Position numbers and translations under genes: made by a program | Part shown: positions 16,301-24,893 of the stretch, in pieces | Layout: the number at the start of each line of letters is the position of its first letter | Position numbering within the stretch: the first letter of the stretch is position 1 | Notes under the pieces: model-generated | Database searches by the model: none | Told to the model about the DNA's origin: nothing | What the model saw: the letters and a program-made list of their open reading frames with translations, nothing else | DNA from: Flavonifractor sp. An306 | GTDB lineage: Bacteria; Bacillota; Clostridia; Oscillospirales; Oscillospiraceae | Assembly (NCBI RefSeq): GCF_002159455.1 | Contig: NZ_NFIQ01000031.1 | Span: 1 to 43,075, forward strand | Reading direction: 5' to 3' | Length of the DNA: 43,075 bases

Positions 16301-16976
16301 GCTGTTTGCGTCTCCTTTTTTCGGCATCTCCCTGAGCATTGTGGCCTTCCTCATCGGGGTGCAGCTGCGGAAGAAAACCGGTCTGGAGCTGTGCAACCCC
16401 CTGCTCATCGCCATTGTGCTGGTGTCCGCCGTGCTGCTGGTCTGCCGCATCCCCTATGAGGACTACAACCAGGGGGGCGCGGTGATCAACCTGTTCCTCT
16501 CCCCCGCCACCGCCTGCCTGACGGTGTCCATCTACACCCGCATCCAGCTGCTGAAGGAGAACTGGCTGCCCATTCTGGTGGGGTGCACAGCCGGGTCCCT
16601 CACCTCCATGGGCAGCATCTACGTCCTGTGCCGCCTGTTCCGGCTGGACGAGTCGGTGACCGCCTCCCTGCTGCCCAAGTCGGTGACCACCCCCATCGCC
16701 ATCAGCGTCTCCCAGAGCCTGGGGGGTATCCAGGCCATCACGGTGGTGGCGGTGATCATCACCGGCATTCTGGGCAGCATCTTCGCGCCTTTGCTCATCA
16801 AGCTGTTCCGGGTGAAGGACCCGGTGGCCGCCGGACTGGCCATCGGCGCCTGCTCCCACGCCGTGGGTACCTCCAAGGCTCTGGAGCTGGGGGAGACCGA
16901 GGGAGCCATGAGCGGGCTGGCCATCGGGGTGTGCGGGATCCTCACCGTGGTCATTTCCCTGTTCCTTGTGCCGTAA
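16293..16976 (+). CDS. lrgB: LrgB/CidB family membrane protein
   Basis: This is a 227-residue LrgB-family protein with about six to eight hydrophobic helices, partner of LrgA. Typical blocks are FGISLSIVAFLIGVQLRKKTGLELCNPLLIAI, SPATACLTVSIYTRIQLLKENW, LLPKSVTTPIAISVSQSLGG and the conserved IGACSHAVGTSKALELGETEGAMSGLAIG. ATG 16293 is chosen over an in-frame ATG 15 bases upstream because GGGAGG sits seven bases before it. It ends at a terminator shared with the convergent anti-sigma gene. Confidence 0.94.
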   Translation: MAELFASPFFGISLSIVAFLIGVQLRKKTGLELCNPLLIAIVLVSAVLLVCRIPYEDYNQGGAVINLFLSPATACLTVSIYTRIQLLKENWLPILVGCTAGSLTSMGSIYVLCRLFRLDESVTASLLPKSVTTPIAISVSQSLGGIQAITVVAVIITGILGSIFAPLLIKLFRVKDPVAAGLAIGACSHAVGTSKALELGETEGAMSGLAIGVCGILTVVISLFLVP

Positions 16977-17008
16977 AAAAGCGGGAGCCTTGCGGGCTCC
17001 CGCTTTTT
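16975..17008. terminator. Bidirectional terminator between lrgB and the anti-sigma gene
   Basis: GCGGGAGCC (16981-16989) pairs with GGCTCCCGC (16995-17003), flanked by six A on the left and five T on the right. Confidence 0.85.
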
Positions 17009-17011
17009 GCG

Positions 17012-18382
17012 CTATTCCAGGGGAAAGACCTTGGGGCCGCCCGCCGGCAGGATCACGTCGCTGCCGGTGACCAGTCCGGCCAGGTCGGCGGGGGAAATCC
17101 CCTTTACATCCCAGGTTACCACAATGGTGGAGCCGTCGGCCTGGGGGTAGTGAATGGAAAAGGCGTCGTACACCCAGGCGGGGGTGTCCCACAGGGCGTC
17201 GTCCCCATAGCTGCCCCACGCCTCCAGAGCGGAGGCGGTGACATCCTCCGGCTGGAAGTCGGGGGCCGGAAGGCTGGCGTAAGAGGGAAAGCGCATGACC
17301 TGGACATAGAGATAGCCGTAGCTATGGGTATACAGAATATTCAGGGAGTCCCAGCCCTGGTCCACACTCTGGTGGGCGCTCCCAAACCGGAAGCCCAGGG
17401 GAAGCGCATCCGGGTCGGGGAGGAAGATAGCCAGATCCTCTCCATAGGCCTCCTCCTGGGTCAGCTCCTGGCCGCCCTCCGGTTGGACTATGGCGGTGCC
17501 CAGGTCCAGAAAGCCCTCCCCGTTGGTGCGGGAGATCAGGTGCTCGGTGGTGAAGCCCCCGTCTGCCCGGGTCGCGTTCCACAGAAGCACGCAGGGCAGC
17601 CAGGTGGCCGCGTCCCCGTTCTCCCCGGTGTAGACGAAGTCCACCCCCAGCTCCCCCACCTGGAAGGTGGCCCGGCAGGTCATCTCGTACAGCCGGTCGC
17701 CGTTGGTGTCGGCATAGGTCATGGAGCTGGTGACCTCCACCCCGTCCACCTCCTGAACGGCAGCGTCGGTATAGATCGTACTCAGCAGGGGATACTGACC
17801 GGGCCAAAGGGTCAGGGTGAAGGATTCCGTGTCCCGCACGCCCCGGATGGAGGCCTTGTACACCGTGCCGTCGGCGTTGTAGATCACCATGCCGTCCAGA
17901 CCAAAATTGTACCAGCACAGGCTCCAGGGGATGTCATCCCCGCCGCCGAAAATGGACAGAATATCCTCAGCGGTCATAGGCTCGGAAAAGGAGCCCTCCT
18001 GCGGGCCGTAGTCCACCATCATTGCTTCGGAATCGTTGCAGTCGGGAAAAGAGAGCGTCGGGATACCGAAAAAGGTGTGGGGCTGGCCCTGGAAGGGGTC
18101 GCCTCCCACGGTCAGGGTGTGTTCTGTGGTCTGCTCCGGCGGGGCACTCTCCACCACGCCGGGGGTGGCGGCCACCCCGGCGGTGGGGGAGACCTGCTGG
18201 GGGACGGTCCCCCTCCAGGGCTGCCACAGGCCCACCACCGCCAGCAGGCAGCAGGCGGCGGCCAGGGCAAAGGCCGGGGCGTATCTGTTTCTCCGGCGGC
18301 GGGGAGGCGCTCCGGCCAGCAGCTTTTCGTGAAGGCTGGCAGGGGCGGTGATGCGGTCCATATAATTCCGATAGCGGTTCAT
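17012..18382 (-). CDS. Membrane-anchored anti-sigma factor-like protein with large extracellular domain
   Basis: This 456-residue protein is probably the regulator of the ECF sigma factor encoded just upstream. Residues 1-33 are a short cytoplasmic segment (ITAPASLHEKLLAGAPPRRRR) like the sigma-binding tails of such proteins. Residues about 35-53 (APAFALAAACCLLAVVGLW) are one membrane helix. About 400 residues follow outside, starting with a Thr/Pro-rich linker; I do not recognise this domain. ATG 18382 is chosen because it overlaps the sigma gene stop as ATGA and has AAAGGAG about eight bases upstream, whereas an ATG six bases earlier is too close to that site. The signal sensed is unknown. 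Confidence 0.75.
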   Translation of the reverse strand: MNRYRNYMDRITAPASLHEKLLAGAPPRRRRNRYAPAFALAAACCLLAVVGLWQPWRGTVPQQVSPTAGVAATPGVVESAPPEQTTEHTLTVGGDPFQGQPHTFFGIPTLSFPDCNDSEAMMVDYGPQEGSFSEPMTAEDILSIFGGGDDIPWSLCWYNFGLDGMVIYNADGTVYKASIRGVRDTESFTLTLWPGQYPLLSTIYTDAAVQEVDGVEVTSSMTYADTNGDRLYEMTCRATFQVGELGVDFVYTGENGDAATWLPCVLLWNATRADGGFTTEHLISRTNGEGFLDLGTAIVQPEGGQELTQEEAYGEDLAIFLPDPDALPLGFRFGSAHQSVDQGWDSLNILYTHSYGYLYVQVMRFPSYASLPAPDFQPEDVTASALEAWGSYGDDALWDTPAWVYDAFSIHYPQADGSTIVVTWDVKGISPADLAGLVTGSDVILPAGGPKVFPLE

Positions 18383-18849
18383 TCCCATTCTCCTTTCAGC
18401 AGTTCCCGCAGCTTGTCCCGGGCCCGGGCCAGACGGGAGCGGACGGTGCCCTCCCGCCAGCCGGTCATAGCGGCGATCTCGGCGGTCTGGTAGCCCTCGT
18501 AATAATAGAGGTGGAGCGCAGCCCGGTCCTTGGGGGGCAGGGACTGGATCACCTCCAGCACCGCCTGTTCCTCCGGGTCGGCGGCGGGATAGCTCTCCAG
18601 CAGCGGGGCGGTGCGCCGCCGCCAGGGGGAGCGCAGGCGGCTTTTGCAGGCGTTGACGGTCACTTTCAGCAGCCAGGAACGCTGGTGGGCGGGGCTTTCA
18701 AATGCCGGGTCCTTTTCCCACAGGCGCAGGAAGGCCTCCTGCACCACGTCCTCCGCCTCCTGGGGGTCCCCCAAAATGGCCAGGGCGGCGCGGTACAGGG
18801 TGTTTTCATAGGCGGGGATCACGTCCTCCAACCGGTTGGACTGGGTCAT
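18379..18849 (-). CDS. ECF-type RNA polymerase sigma factor (sigma-70 family)
   Basis: This is a 156-residue ECF sigma factor. Region 2 is LEDVIPAYENTLYRAALAILGDPQEAEDVVQEAFLRLWE (residues about 7-45). Region 4 is IQSLPPKDRAALHLYYYEGYQTAEIAAMTGWREGTVRSRLARARDKLRELL, with the helix-turn-helix at its end. The start is ATG 18849, preceded by AAGGAGGGAGG; longer in-frame readings run into the divergent promoter region. It is translationally coupled to the anti-sigma gene (ATGA). I found no clear ECF-type promoter upstream, so autoregulation remains unproven. Confidence 0.92.
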   Translation of the reverse strand: MTQSNRLEDVIPAYENTLYRAALAILGDPQEAEDVVQEAFLRLWEKDPAFESPAHQRSWLLKVTVNACKSRLRSPWRRRTAPLLESYPAADPEEQAVLEVIQSLPPKDRAALHLYYYEGYQTAEIAAMTGWREGTVRSRLARARDKLRELLKGEWE

Positions 18850-18924
18850 TTTCCTCCCTCCTTCACCCTTATTACGCCCGGGCGGGCCGAAATGCTCCGC
18901 CGGCGCTGAAAAATTTCGGGAAGA

Positions 18925-18953
18925 TTGCCACAGGGGAGTGGGCGTGGTACAAT
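18925..18953 (+). promoter_or_regulatory. Sigma-A type promoter for the M18 aminopeptidase gene
   Basis: TTGCCA (18925-18930) and TACAAT (18948-18953) are 17 bases apart, 29 bases before the start codon at 18983. Confidence 0.75.
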
Positions 18954-18982
18954 GGGGCCACTGACGAAAGGAGATATGTGCC

Positions 18983-20278
18983 ATGCGTGTACAAGCATTG
19001 ATGGATTTTATAGATCACAGCCCCAGCCCCTACCACGCCGTCGCCCAGGCCGCCAAGCTGCTGAAGGAGGCGGGGTTCCACCCCCTGGAGGAGCATGAGA
19101 AGTGGGAGCTGACCGCCGGACAGGGGTACTATGTCACCCGGAACCAGAGCAGCCTCATCGCCTTCCGGCTGCCCCGGCACAAGCCGGAGCGGTGGCTCCT
19201 CACCGCCGCCCACAGCGACTCCCCCACCTTCGCGGTGAAGAATGACCTGGCGGAGGGAGACAAACACTATCTGCGTCTGGCGGTGGAGGGGTACGGCGGG
19301 ATGAACTGCGCCTCCTGGCAGGACCGGCCCCTGACGGTGGCGGGCCGGGTGCTGGTGGCCACCCAGACCGGAGCGGAGAGCCGGCTGGTATACCTGGACC
19401 GGGATCTGCTCACCATCCCCAGCCTGGCCATCCACATGCAGCGGGATATCAACAAGGGCCACGAATATAACCCCCAGAAGGACATGCAGCCCCTGTACGG
19501 ACTGGTGGGGAGCAAGTCCCTCACCGACCTGCTGGCGGAGGAGCTGGGGGTGGACAAGCAGGCCCTGCTGGCCTGGGATCTGGTACTGGTCCCCCGGCAG
19601 AAGCCGGTGCTGCTGGGGGCGGAGGGGGAGCTGTTCCAGGCTCCCCGCATTGACGATCTGGGCTGCGCCTGGGCGGGACTGGAGGGACTGCTCTCCGCCA
19701 GGGGACAGGAGAAGGCGGGGCAGCTCTGCTGTATCTTCGACAACGAGGAGGTGGGCAGCGGCACCCGGCATGGGGCCCTGAGCACCTTCCTGCCCGACGT
19801 GCTGGAGCGGATCGCCTGCTGCCTGGACATGGACGGGCAGGAGCGGCGGATGGCTCTGGCGGGCAGTATGCTCCTCAGCGCCGACAACGGCCACGCCGTC
19901 CACCCTAATTTTGGGGAAAAATCCGACCCGGCCAACCGGGTCTATCCCAACGGCGGGGTGGTGGTCAAATACTCCGCCAACCAGAAGTATACCACAAACG
20001 CCCTGACGGCAGGGGTGTTCCAGGCCATCTGCCAAAAGGCGGGCGTGCCGGTGCAGACCTTCGCCAACCGGGCGGACGAGCCCGGCGGCTCCACCCTGGG
20101 CAACCTGCTGGGCCAGCAGGTGAGCATCCCCATGGTGGACATCGGCATGGCCCAGCTGGCCATGCACGCCGCCGTGGAGACCGCAGGGAGCCGGGATCCG
20201 GACTACCTGGCCCAGGCCTGCACCGCCTTCTATGAGAGCCAGCTGACCCGGGAGGGGGACGGCCGGTACGCCTTTTAA
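18983..20278 (+). CDS. apeB: M18 family aminopeptidase (aspartyl aminopeptidase type)
   Basis: This 431-residue zinc aminopeptidase of family M18 removes N-terminal, often acidic, residues from peptides in the cytoplasm. It opens with MDFIDHSPSPYHAVAQAAKLL. Metal-site motifs are LLTAAHSDSPTF (His77), RIDDLGCAWAGLEG, CIFDNEEVGSGTRHGA, MLLSADNGHAVHPNF and the late VDIGMAQLAMHAAVE. The start ATG has AAAGGAG upstream. The length is normal and all five metal-ligand blocks are present. It is alone between the sigma pair and the next operon. Confidence 0.95.
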   Translation: MRVQALMDFIDHSPSPYHAVAQAAKLLKEAGFHPLEEHEKWELTAGQGYYVTRNQSSLIAFRLPRHKPERWLLTAAHSDSPTFAVKNDLAEGDKHYLRLAVEGYGGMNCASWQDRPLTVAGRVLVATQTGAESRLVYLDRDLLTIPSLAIHMQRDINKGHEYNPQKDMQPLYGLVGSKSLTDLLAEELGVDKQALLAWDLVLVPRQKPVLLGAEGELFQAPRIDDLGCAWAGLEGLLSARGQEKAGQLCCIFDNEEVGSGTRHGALSTFLPDVLERIACCLDMDGQERRMALAGSMLLSADNGHAVHPNFGEKSDPANRVYPNGGVVVKYSANQKYTTNALTAGVFQAICQKAGVPVQTFANRADEPGGSTLGNLLGQQVSIPMVDIGMAQLAMHAAVETAGSRDPDYLAQACTAFYESQLTREGDGRYAF

Positions 20279-20290
20279 GGGAAGGGACTA

Positions 20291-20319
20291 TTGAAAAAAA
20301 CGGTATTTTGTGCTATTTT
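20291..20319 (+). promoter_or_regulatory. Probable promoter of the dlt-like operon
   Basis: TTGAAA (20291-20296) and TATTTT (20314-20319) are 17 bases apart inside an AT-rich island that stands out in this GC-rich DNA, just upstream of the first operon gene. Confidence 0.55.
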
Positions 20320-20360
20320 AATCTTTTAGAGTGTGTTTTGACCGGGAAAGGAGCAGAGCC

Positions 20361-23342
20361 ATGAGAGGCAAGGGAATGGGCAGGCGGCTGGCAGCCGGAA
20401 CGCTGGCGGCGCTGCTGACGGTGGGTCTGTCCGGCTGCCGCCAGCAGGGGGAGACCCCCGCCGGGGCGCCGGAGGGGCTGAACTTCAGCCAGCAGGCGGA
20501 TCTGACCGCCGGGGTACTCCATGCCGGGTCCTCCGGCGGCTGGCAGGATACCCTGAGCCATCTGGAATACTCCTCCCTGGCCAATGTGACGGCCCAGGAG
20601 CTGGGGGTGGGAGAGGACCTGGCCGGCTGCGACCTGGTGATCGCCGACCCGGCGCTGCTGGATGCGGAGAACTGGACGGACATCCGGCAGGCCCTGGTGG
20701 ACTATGTGGAAAATGGCGGCCTGCTGGTGCTGGACAACTCCTTCTGGGACCAGTTCCCGGCGGAATTTCTGGGGATCTCCGGGGGGACCGCCCTGGAGGG
20801 GCTGCCCGCTGAGCTGACCTGGCCGGAGGTGGAGGAAAATCTCTCCGGGTTCCAGGGGCTGATCCGGGATTTTGCCGCCCTGTATCCCAGCTACAAGAAC
20901 GCCGAGACCCTGGCGGCAGAGGACTACGGCTATGGCTTTACCGTCACCACCGCCCGGACCATCGCCCAGGCGGGGGAGCTGGCCCTCTACACCCTCAACG
21001 ACGTGGGGGAGGGGCAGGTGCTCCTCACCAACCCCATGCTGCCCAACGGCTATTCCATCAGCTCCCCCACCCTGATGGCCAGCCGGGAGGGGCAGGAGCC
21101 CTTCGCCAACTCCACCAACAGCGCCAACCGGCTGTTTTATGGGAAATTGTTGGCCTACCGCTCCATGGAGGAGTACGGCTACGCCGTGGAGCGGGTGTAC
21201 GGACCCTTCGGCACCAACCCCGCCGCCTGGGAGATCCACTACGAGGAGATCACCGCCATTCGGGAGGACTCGGCGGGCCAGTTTGCCCAGCTGGCGGAGG
21301 AGGCGGGACAGATCCCGTCCTACACCCTGGTGCGGGACCCCTATTGGTGGCTGCTGCGGGCGGAGAGCGTCACCTATTTGGTGAACCAGAGCGACACCGG
21401 CCTGGAGTATGAGCTGGACGAGTACGAGGGCATTTACTCCTCCGGCACCCATGTGGTGTGCGACAACGACTGGCTCAGCCAGGTGTGGGTGGAGAACACC
21501 ATCAGCTATTTCAGCGACGACGGCGGCTATACCGAGCGGGCCTATCCCACCATCGGCGACGTGGATGGGGACGGGGCCGACGAGCTGCTGTGCGGCAGCG
21601 GCGACGGACAGTTCTACTGCTATGAGCTGCTGAACAACGACCAGCGGTTTACGGTAGATACCCCGGTGATGCTGACTGACGGCACGGGGGCCAACCTCAC
21701 TGTGTCCGGCGGCCACTCCGCCCCCGCCATTGGGGATGTGGACGGCGACGGCACCCCCGACGTGATCACCGGGGCGGGGGACGGCAAGGTGTACTGGCTC
21801 CGGGGCCTGGGCAGCCTGAGCTTTGAGGCCCCCCAGCTGCTGCTGGATCCCGGTATGGGGGAGGTGCAGACCTTCCCGGAGACCGCCGACATGGACGGCG
21901 ACGGGGTGGCCGACCTGCTGGTGGGCTCCGCCGGAGGCGGGCTGGCCCTCTATCGAGGCAAGTCCGGCGGCGGGTTCGGAACGAAGCAGGCCATCTCCCT
22001 GCCTGAGGAGATCGCCGATTGGGCGGCCCCCTGCGCGGTGGATCTGAACGGGGACGGAGCCCTGGACATCGCCCTGGGCACCTTCCACGGCTATGTGGCC
22101 AAGCTGGAGCGGCAGGGGAGCGGCTACACCTTTACAGGCTACTTTGAGGGCAACGAGCAGAACTACAAGGGCAACACCCACCTGAAATTCGGCAACAACT
22201 GTAAGCCGGTATTCTACGACGTCAACGGAGACGGAGCGCTGGACCTGATCTGCGGCCAGCTGGAGTACGGCCTGCCCTGCCCCATCGACTCGGAGTACTT
22301 CCCCTTCCGGGAGCAGCTCCAGGCGCAGGTGGACTGGATGAAGGAAAAGAACTACTACCTGGGGGTACACACCCTCACCCACTGGTACGCCTCGGCGGAG
22401 TACGAGCAGCGGGAGTTTGACCGCCACATGGAGGCCCTGGCCTCCTACGGGATTGACCTGACCCGGGTGGGCAACAACCAGCACACCTGGCACTCCAGCG
22501 TATACGGCCCCGCCCAGACCTATCTGGCCCAGTACAACAGCGGGATGCTGTGGAACTCCGGCACCGAGCTGCCCCACTCCTCCGCCACCCCCCAGGTGTC
22601 GGCGGAAAACGTACTGGCCCTGCCCTTCTTCCTGGAGAGCGGGGGGGAGCCCACCATGCTGATGCTCAACGCCTCCACCCTGTTCTACAAGGGGGACGAC
22701 TGGCAGGCCATCGCGGCCCGGTACGGCAACCCCATGTTCCTCTACTACCACTGCGACTGGATCTACCGGGACGACAGCGAGGCCAGACGGGCGGTTCAGG
22801 CCATGTCCGACTTTTTGGACACCTACGGCTACACCTGCATCCGGGAGGACCAGCTGGCCTGCGCCTCCGCCGCCGCCCTCAACACGGCGGTGTCCGCCGC
22901 GGTGGATGGGGAAACCGGGGCCCTGCGCCTGTCCGCCTCCACCCTGCGCACGGATCTGGCCCTCTACGATGAGAACTACCAGAATGCCGTGGGGGTGAAG
23001 CTCACCTTTGGGGAGGGCTATTCCGCCGGCGACTACACCACCGACGCCTCGGTGTGGCGGCAGGAGGGCAACAGCCTGTACCTGTCTTTGGACAAGGACA
23101 CCACCGTCTGGAAGGGCCAGCGGGAGGGCACTTACCTGCGGCAGGTGAATCTGCCCGCAAACCTGACCTGGGAGGGGGACACCCTGACTGTGGCGTTTGC
23201 CACCGGCGGATTGATGGAGGTGCAGGTGGAGGGCAGCGTGTCCACCCCCTCCGAGGGCTGGACCATGACCCGGGACGGGGAGAAAACCACCCTGACCAAA
23301 CGAGGAGATCCGGACACCCTGGTGCTCCACTTTTGGGAATAA
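20361..23342 (+). CDS. Large lipoprotein with FG-GAP/VCBS repeats and polysaccharide-deacetylase-like region
   Basis: This is a 993-residue exported protein. A basic N-terminus and hydrophobic stretch end in the lipobox LSGC (Cys26), so it should be lipid-anchored outside. Residues about 45-290 contain a Rossmann or glutamine-amidotransferase-like part (CDLVIADPALLD, YVENGGLLVLDNSFW). Residues about 395-635 carry five Ca-binding FG-GAP/VCBS motifs: DVDGDGADELL, DVDGDGTPDVI, DMDGDGVADLL, DLNGDGALDIA and DVNGDGALDLI. After that comes GVHTLTHWY, like the HxxxH motif of NodB deacetylases, and later FLYYHCDWIYRDD. ATG 20361 has AAAGGAG eight bases upstream. It heads the operon; it may bind or trim the surface polymer (inference). 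Confidence 0.8.
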   Translation: MRGKGMGRRLAAGTLAALLTVGLSGCRQQGETPAGAPEGLNFSQQADLTAGVLHAGSSGGWQDTLSHLEYSSLANVTAQELGVGEDLAGCDLVIADPALLDAENWTDIRQALVDYVENGGLLVLDNSFWDQFPAEFLGISGGTALEGLPAELTWPEVEENLSGFQGLIRDFAALYPSYKNAETLAAEDYGYGFTVTTARTIAQAGELALYTLNDVGEGQVLLTNPMLPNGYSISSPTLMASREGQEPFANSTNSANRLFYGKLLAYRSMEEYGYAVERVYGPFGTNPAAWEIHYEEITAIREDSAGQFAQLAEEAGQIPSYTLVRDPYWWLLRAESVTYLVNQSDTGLEYELDEYEGIYSSGTHVVCDNDWLSQVWVENTISYFSDDGGYTERAYPTIGDVDGDGADELLCGSGDGQFYCYELLNNDQRFTVDTPVMLTDGTGANLTVSGGHSAPAIGDVDGDGTPDVITGAGDGKVYWLRGLGSLSFEAPQLLLDPGMGEVQTFPETADMDGDGVADLLVGSAGGGLALYRGKSGGGFGTKQAISLPEEIADWAAPCAVDLNGDGALDIALGTFHGYVAKLERQGSGYTFTGYFEGNEQNYKGNTHLKFGNNCKPVFYDVNGDGALDLICGQLEYGLPCPIDSEYFPFREQLQAQVDWMKEKNYYLGVHTLTHWYASAEYEQREFDRHMEALASYGIDLTRVGNNQHTWHSSVYGPAQTYLAQYNSGMLWNSGTELPHSSATPQVSAENVLALPFFLESGGEPTMLMLNASTLFYKGDDWQAIAARYGNPMFLYYHCDWIYRDDSEARRAVQAMSDFLDTYGYTCIREDQLACASAAALNTAVSAAVDGETGALRLSASTLRTDLALYDENYQNAVGVKLTFGEGYSAGDYTTDASVWRQEGNSLYLSLDKDTTVWKGQREGTYLRQVNLPANLTWEGDTLTVAFATGGLMEVQVEGSVSTPSEGWTMTRDGEKTTLTKRGDPDTLVLHFWE

Positions 23343-23369
23343 CAGCAAAACGAGGAAAGGTGCGAGTCT

Positions 23370-24893
23370 ATGAGCAATTCTGCCATCCGCCTGCTGGAGC
23401 AAGCAGCCAAGCGCTGGCCGGAGCGGATTTATGTAGAGGAAGAAGAGGGGAGCCTGAGCTACGGCGGGATGCTGGAGCGGGCCCGGGCCATCGGCACCGC
23501 CCTGCTGGGGGACCGGCGGCCGGTGGTGGTCTATCTGCCCAAGAGCATCGACGCCCTGTCGGTGTTCTTCGGGGCCATGTGCGCCGGCCGGCCCTACGCC
23601 CCGGTGGACGCCCACATCCCCATGGCCCGGCTGGAGAAGATCGTGGAGAGCCTGCGCCCGGCCTACGTGGTGACCAATGAGGCCCTGCTGCCCAATCTGG
23701 AGGGGGTTCAGCTGGGGGACACCAGGGCGGTGCTGCTCTCTGAGCTGGAGGGGACGCAGGCCGACGGACCGGCGGTGGAGGCGGCCATCTCCGCCGTCAT
23801 TGACACCGACCCCATCTATGTGATGTACACCTCCGGCTCCACCGGCACCCCCAAGGGGGTGACCATCCCCCACCGGGGGATCCTGGACTATGCGGACTGG
23901 GTGGTGAACACCTTCGCCTTTGACGAGAGCACCGTCATGGCCAACCAGGCCCCCTTCTACTTCGACAACTCCACCTTTGATATCTACGGTACCCTGAAAT
24001 GCGGCGGGCGGCTGCTGCTCACCCCGGAGACCCTGTTCCTGTTCCCCTTAAAGCTGCCGGAGTATTTGGAGGAGCATCAGGTGACCTCCATTTTCTGGGT
24101 GCCCACGGTGATGATCAACGTGGCCAACGCCGGAGCGCTGGAGGGACACCCCCTGCCCAGGCTGAAAAACGTGGCCTTCTGCGGGGAGGTCATGCCCAAC
24201 ACCCAGCTGAACGTGTGGAGAAAAGCCCTGCCCCACTGCGCCTATGCCAACCTGTACGGCCCCACCGAGATCACCGACGTGTGCTGCTATTATAAGGTGG
24301 ACCGGCCTTTTGAAAACCACGAACCCTTGCCCATCGGCAAGGCCTGTGAAAATATGCGGGTGCATATCCTCACCGACGAGGGGAAGGAGGCCGCCCCCGG
24401 GGAGACCGGGGAGCTGTGCGTACTGGGCAGCGGGGTTGCCCTGGGCTACTGGAACAACCCGGAGCAGACGGCCAAAGCCTTCTGCCTCAATCCCCTCAGC
24501 CCCGCCTTCCCGGAGCGGATGTACCGCACCGGGGACCTGGCCCAGTGGGGAGAGGATGGGCTCATCCGCTTCCTGGGCCGGAAGGACAGCCAGATCAAGC
24601 TCAAGGGCAACCGCATCGAGCTGGGGGAGATTGAGGCGGGGGCCATGTGTATCCCCGGCGTGGAGAACGCCTGCGCCATCTTTGACGCCCCGGCGGAGCG
24701 CATTGTCCTCTTTGTGGAGGGTGGCCAGGGCATGACCCTGCGGAAGCTGAACCTCCAGCTCAAGCAGTATATCCCCCAGTACATGCTGCCGGGAAAACTG
24801 GTGTGTATGGACAAGCTGCCCCACACCGCCAACGACAAGATTGACCGGGTGCGCCTGCGGGCCACCCTGACGGAGGAGAATCCATCATGCTGA
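23370..24893 (+). CDS. Stand-alone amino-acid adenylating enzyme, DltA-like (first copy)
   Basis: This 507-residue adenylate-forming enzyme would activate an amino acid with ATP and load it on the carrier protein encoded at 26913. Core motifs are YTSGSTGTPKGVTIPHRG (A3, about residues 151-168), FYFDNSTFDIYG (A4, with the amine-binding Asp), NLYGPTEITDVCCYY (A5), YRTGDLAQW (A7), QIKLKGNRIELGEIE (A8) and NDKIDRV (A10 Lys). No condensation or carrier domain is fused. The length fits DltA, but the A4 region differs from the FSFDLS form I recall in DltA, so the substrate is uncertain. AGGAAAGG lies upstream of ATG; the 3' end overlaps the second copy by seven bases. Confidence 0.87.
   Translation: MSNSAIRLLEQAAKRWPERIYVEEEEGSLSYGGMLERARAIGTALLGDRRPVVVYLPKSIDALSVFFGAMCAGRPYAPVDAHIPMARLEKIVESLRPAYVVTNEALLPNLEGVQLGDTRAVLLSELEGTQADGPAVEAAISAVIDTDPIYVMYTSGSTGTPKGVTIPHRGILDYADWVVNTFAFDESTVMANQAPFYFDNSTFDIYGTLKCGGRLLLTPETLFLFPLKLPEYLEEHQVTSIFWVPTVMINVANAGALEGHPLPRLKNVAFCGEVMPNTQLNVWRKALPHCAYANLYGPTEITDVCCYYKVDRPFENHEPLPIGKACENMRVHILTDEGKEAAPGETGELCVLGSGVALGYWNNPEQTAKAFCLNPLSPAFPERMYRTGDLAQWGEDGLIRFLGRKDSQIKLKGNRIELGEIEAGAMCIPGVENACAIFDAPAERIVLFVEGGQGMTLRKLNLQLKQYIPQYMLPGKLVCMDKLPHTANDKIDRVRLRATLTEENPSC

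Noticed and set aside
15935-16976. lrgAB as part of a toxin or phage lysis cassette
   Set aside because: No endolysin, phage or regulator genes are adjacent. A housekeeping-type CidA/LrgA-LrgB pair with its own promoter and terminator explains it.
20313-23873. A 1186-codon open frame on the minus strand opposite the lipoprotein gene
   Set aside because: Low-complexity Gly/His/Gln/Val-rich translation typical of an antisense frame in GC-rich DNA. No ribosome site or domain, and the plus-strand gene is well supported.
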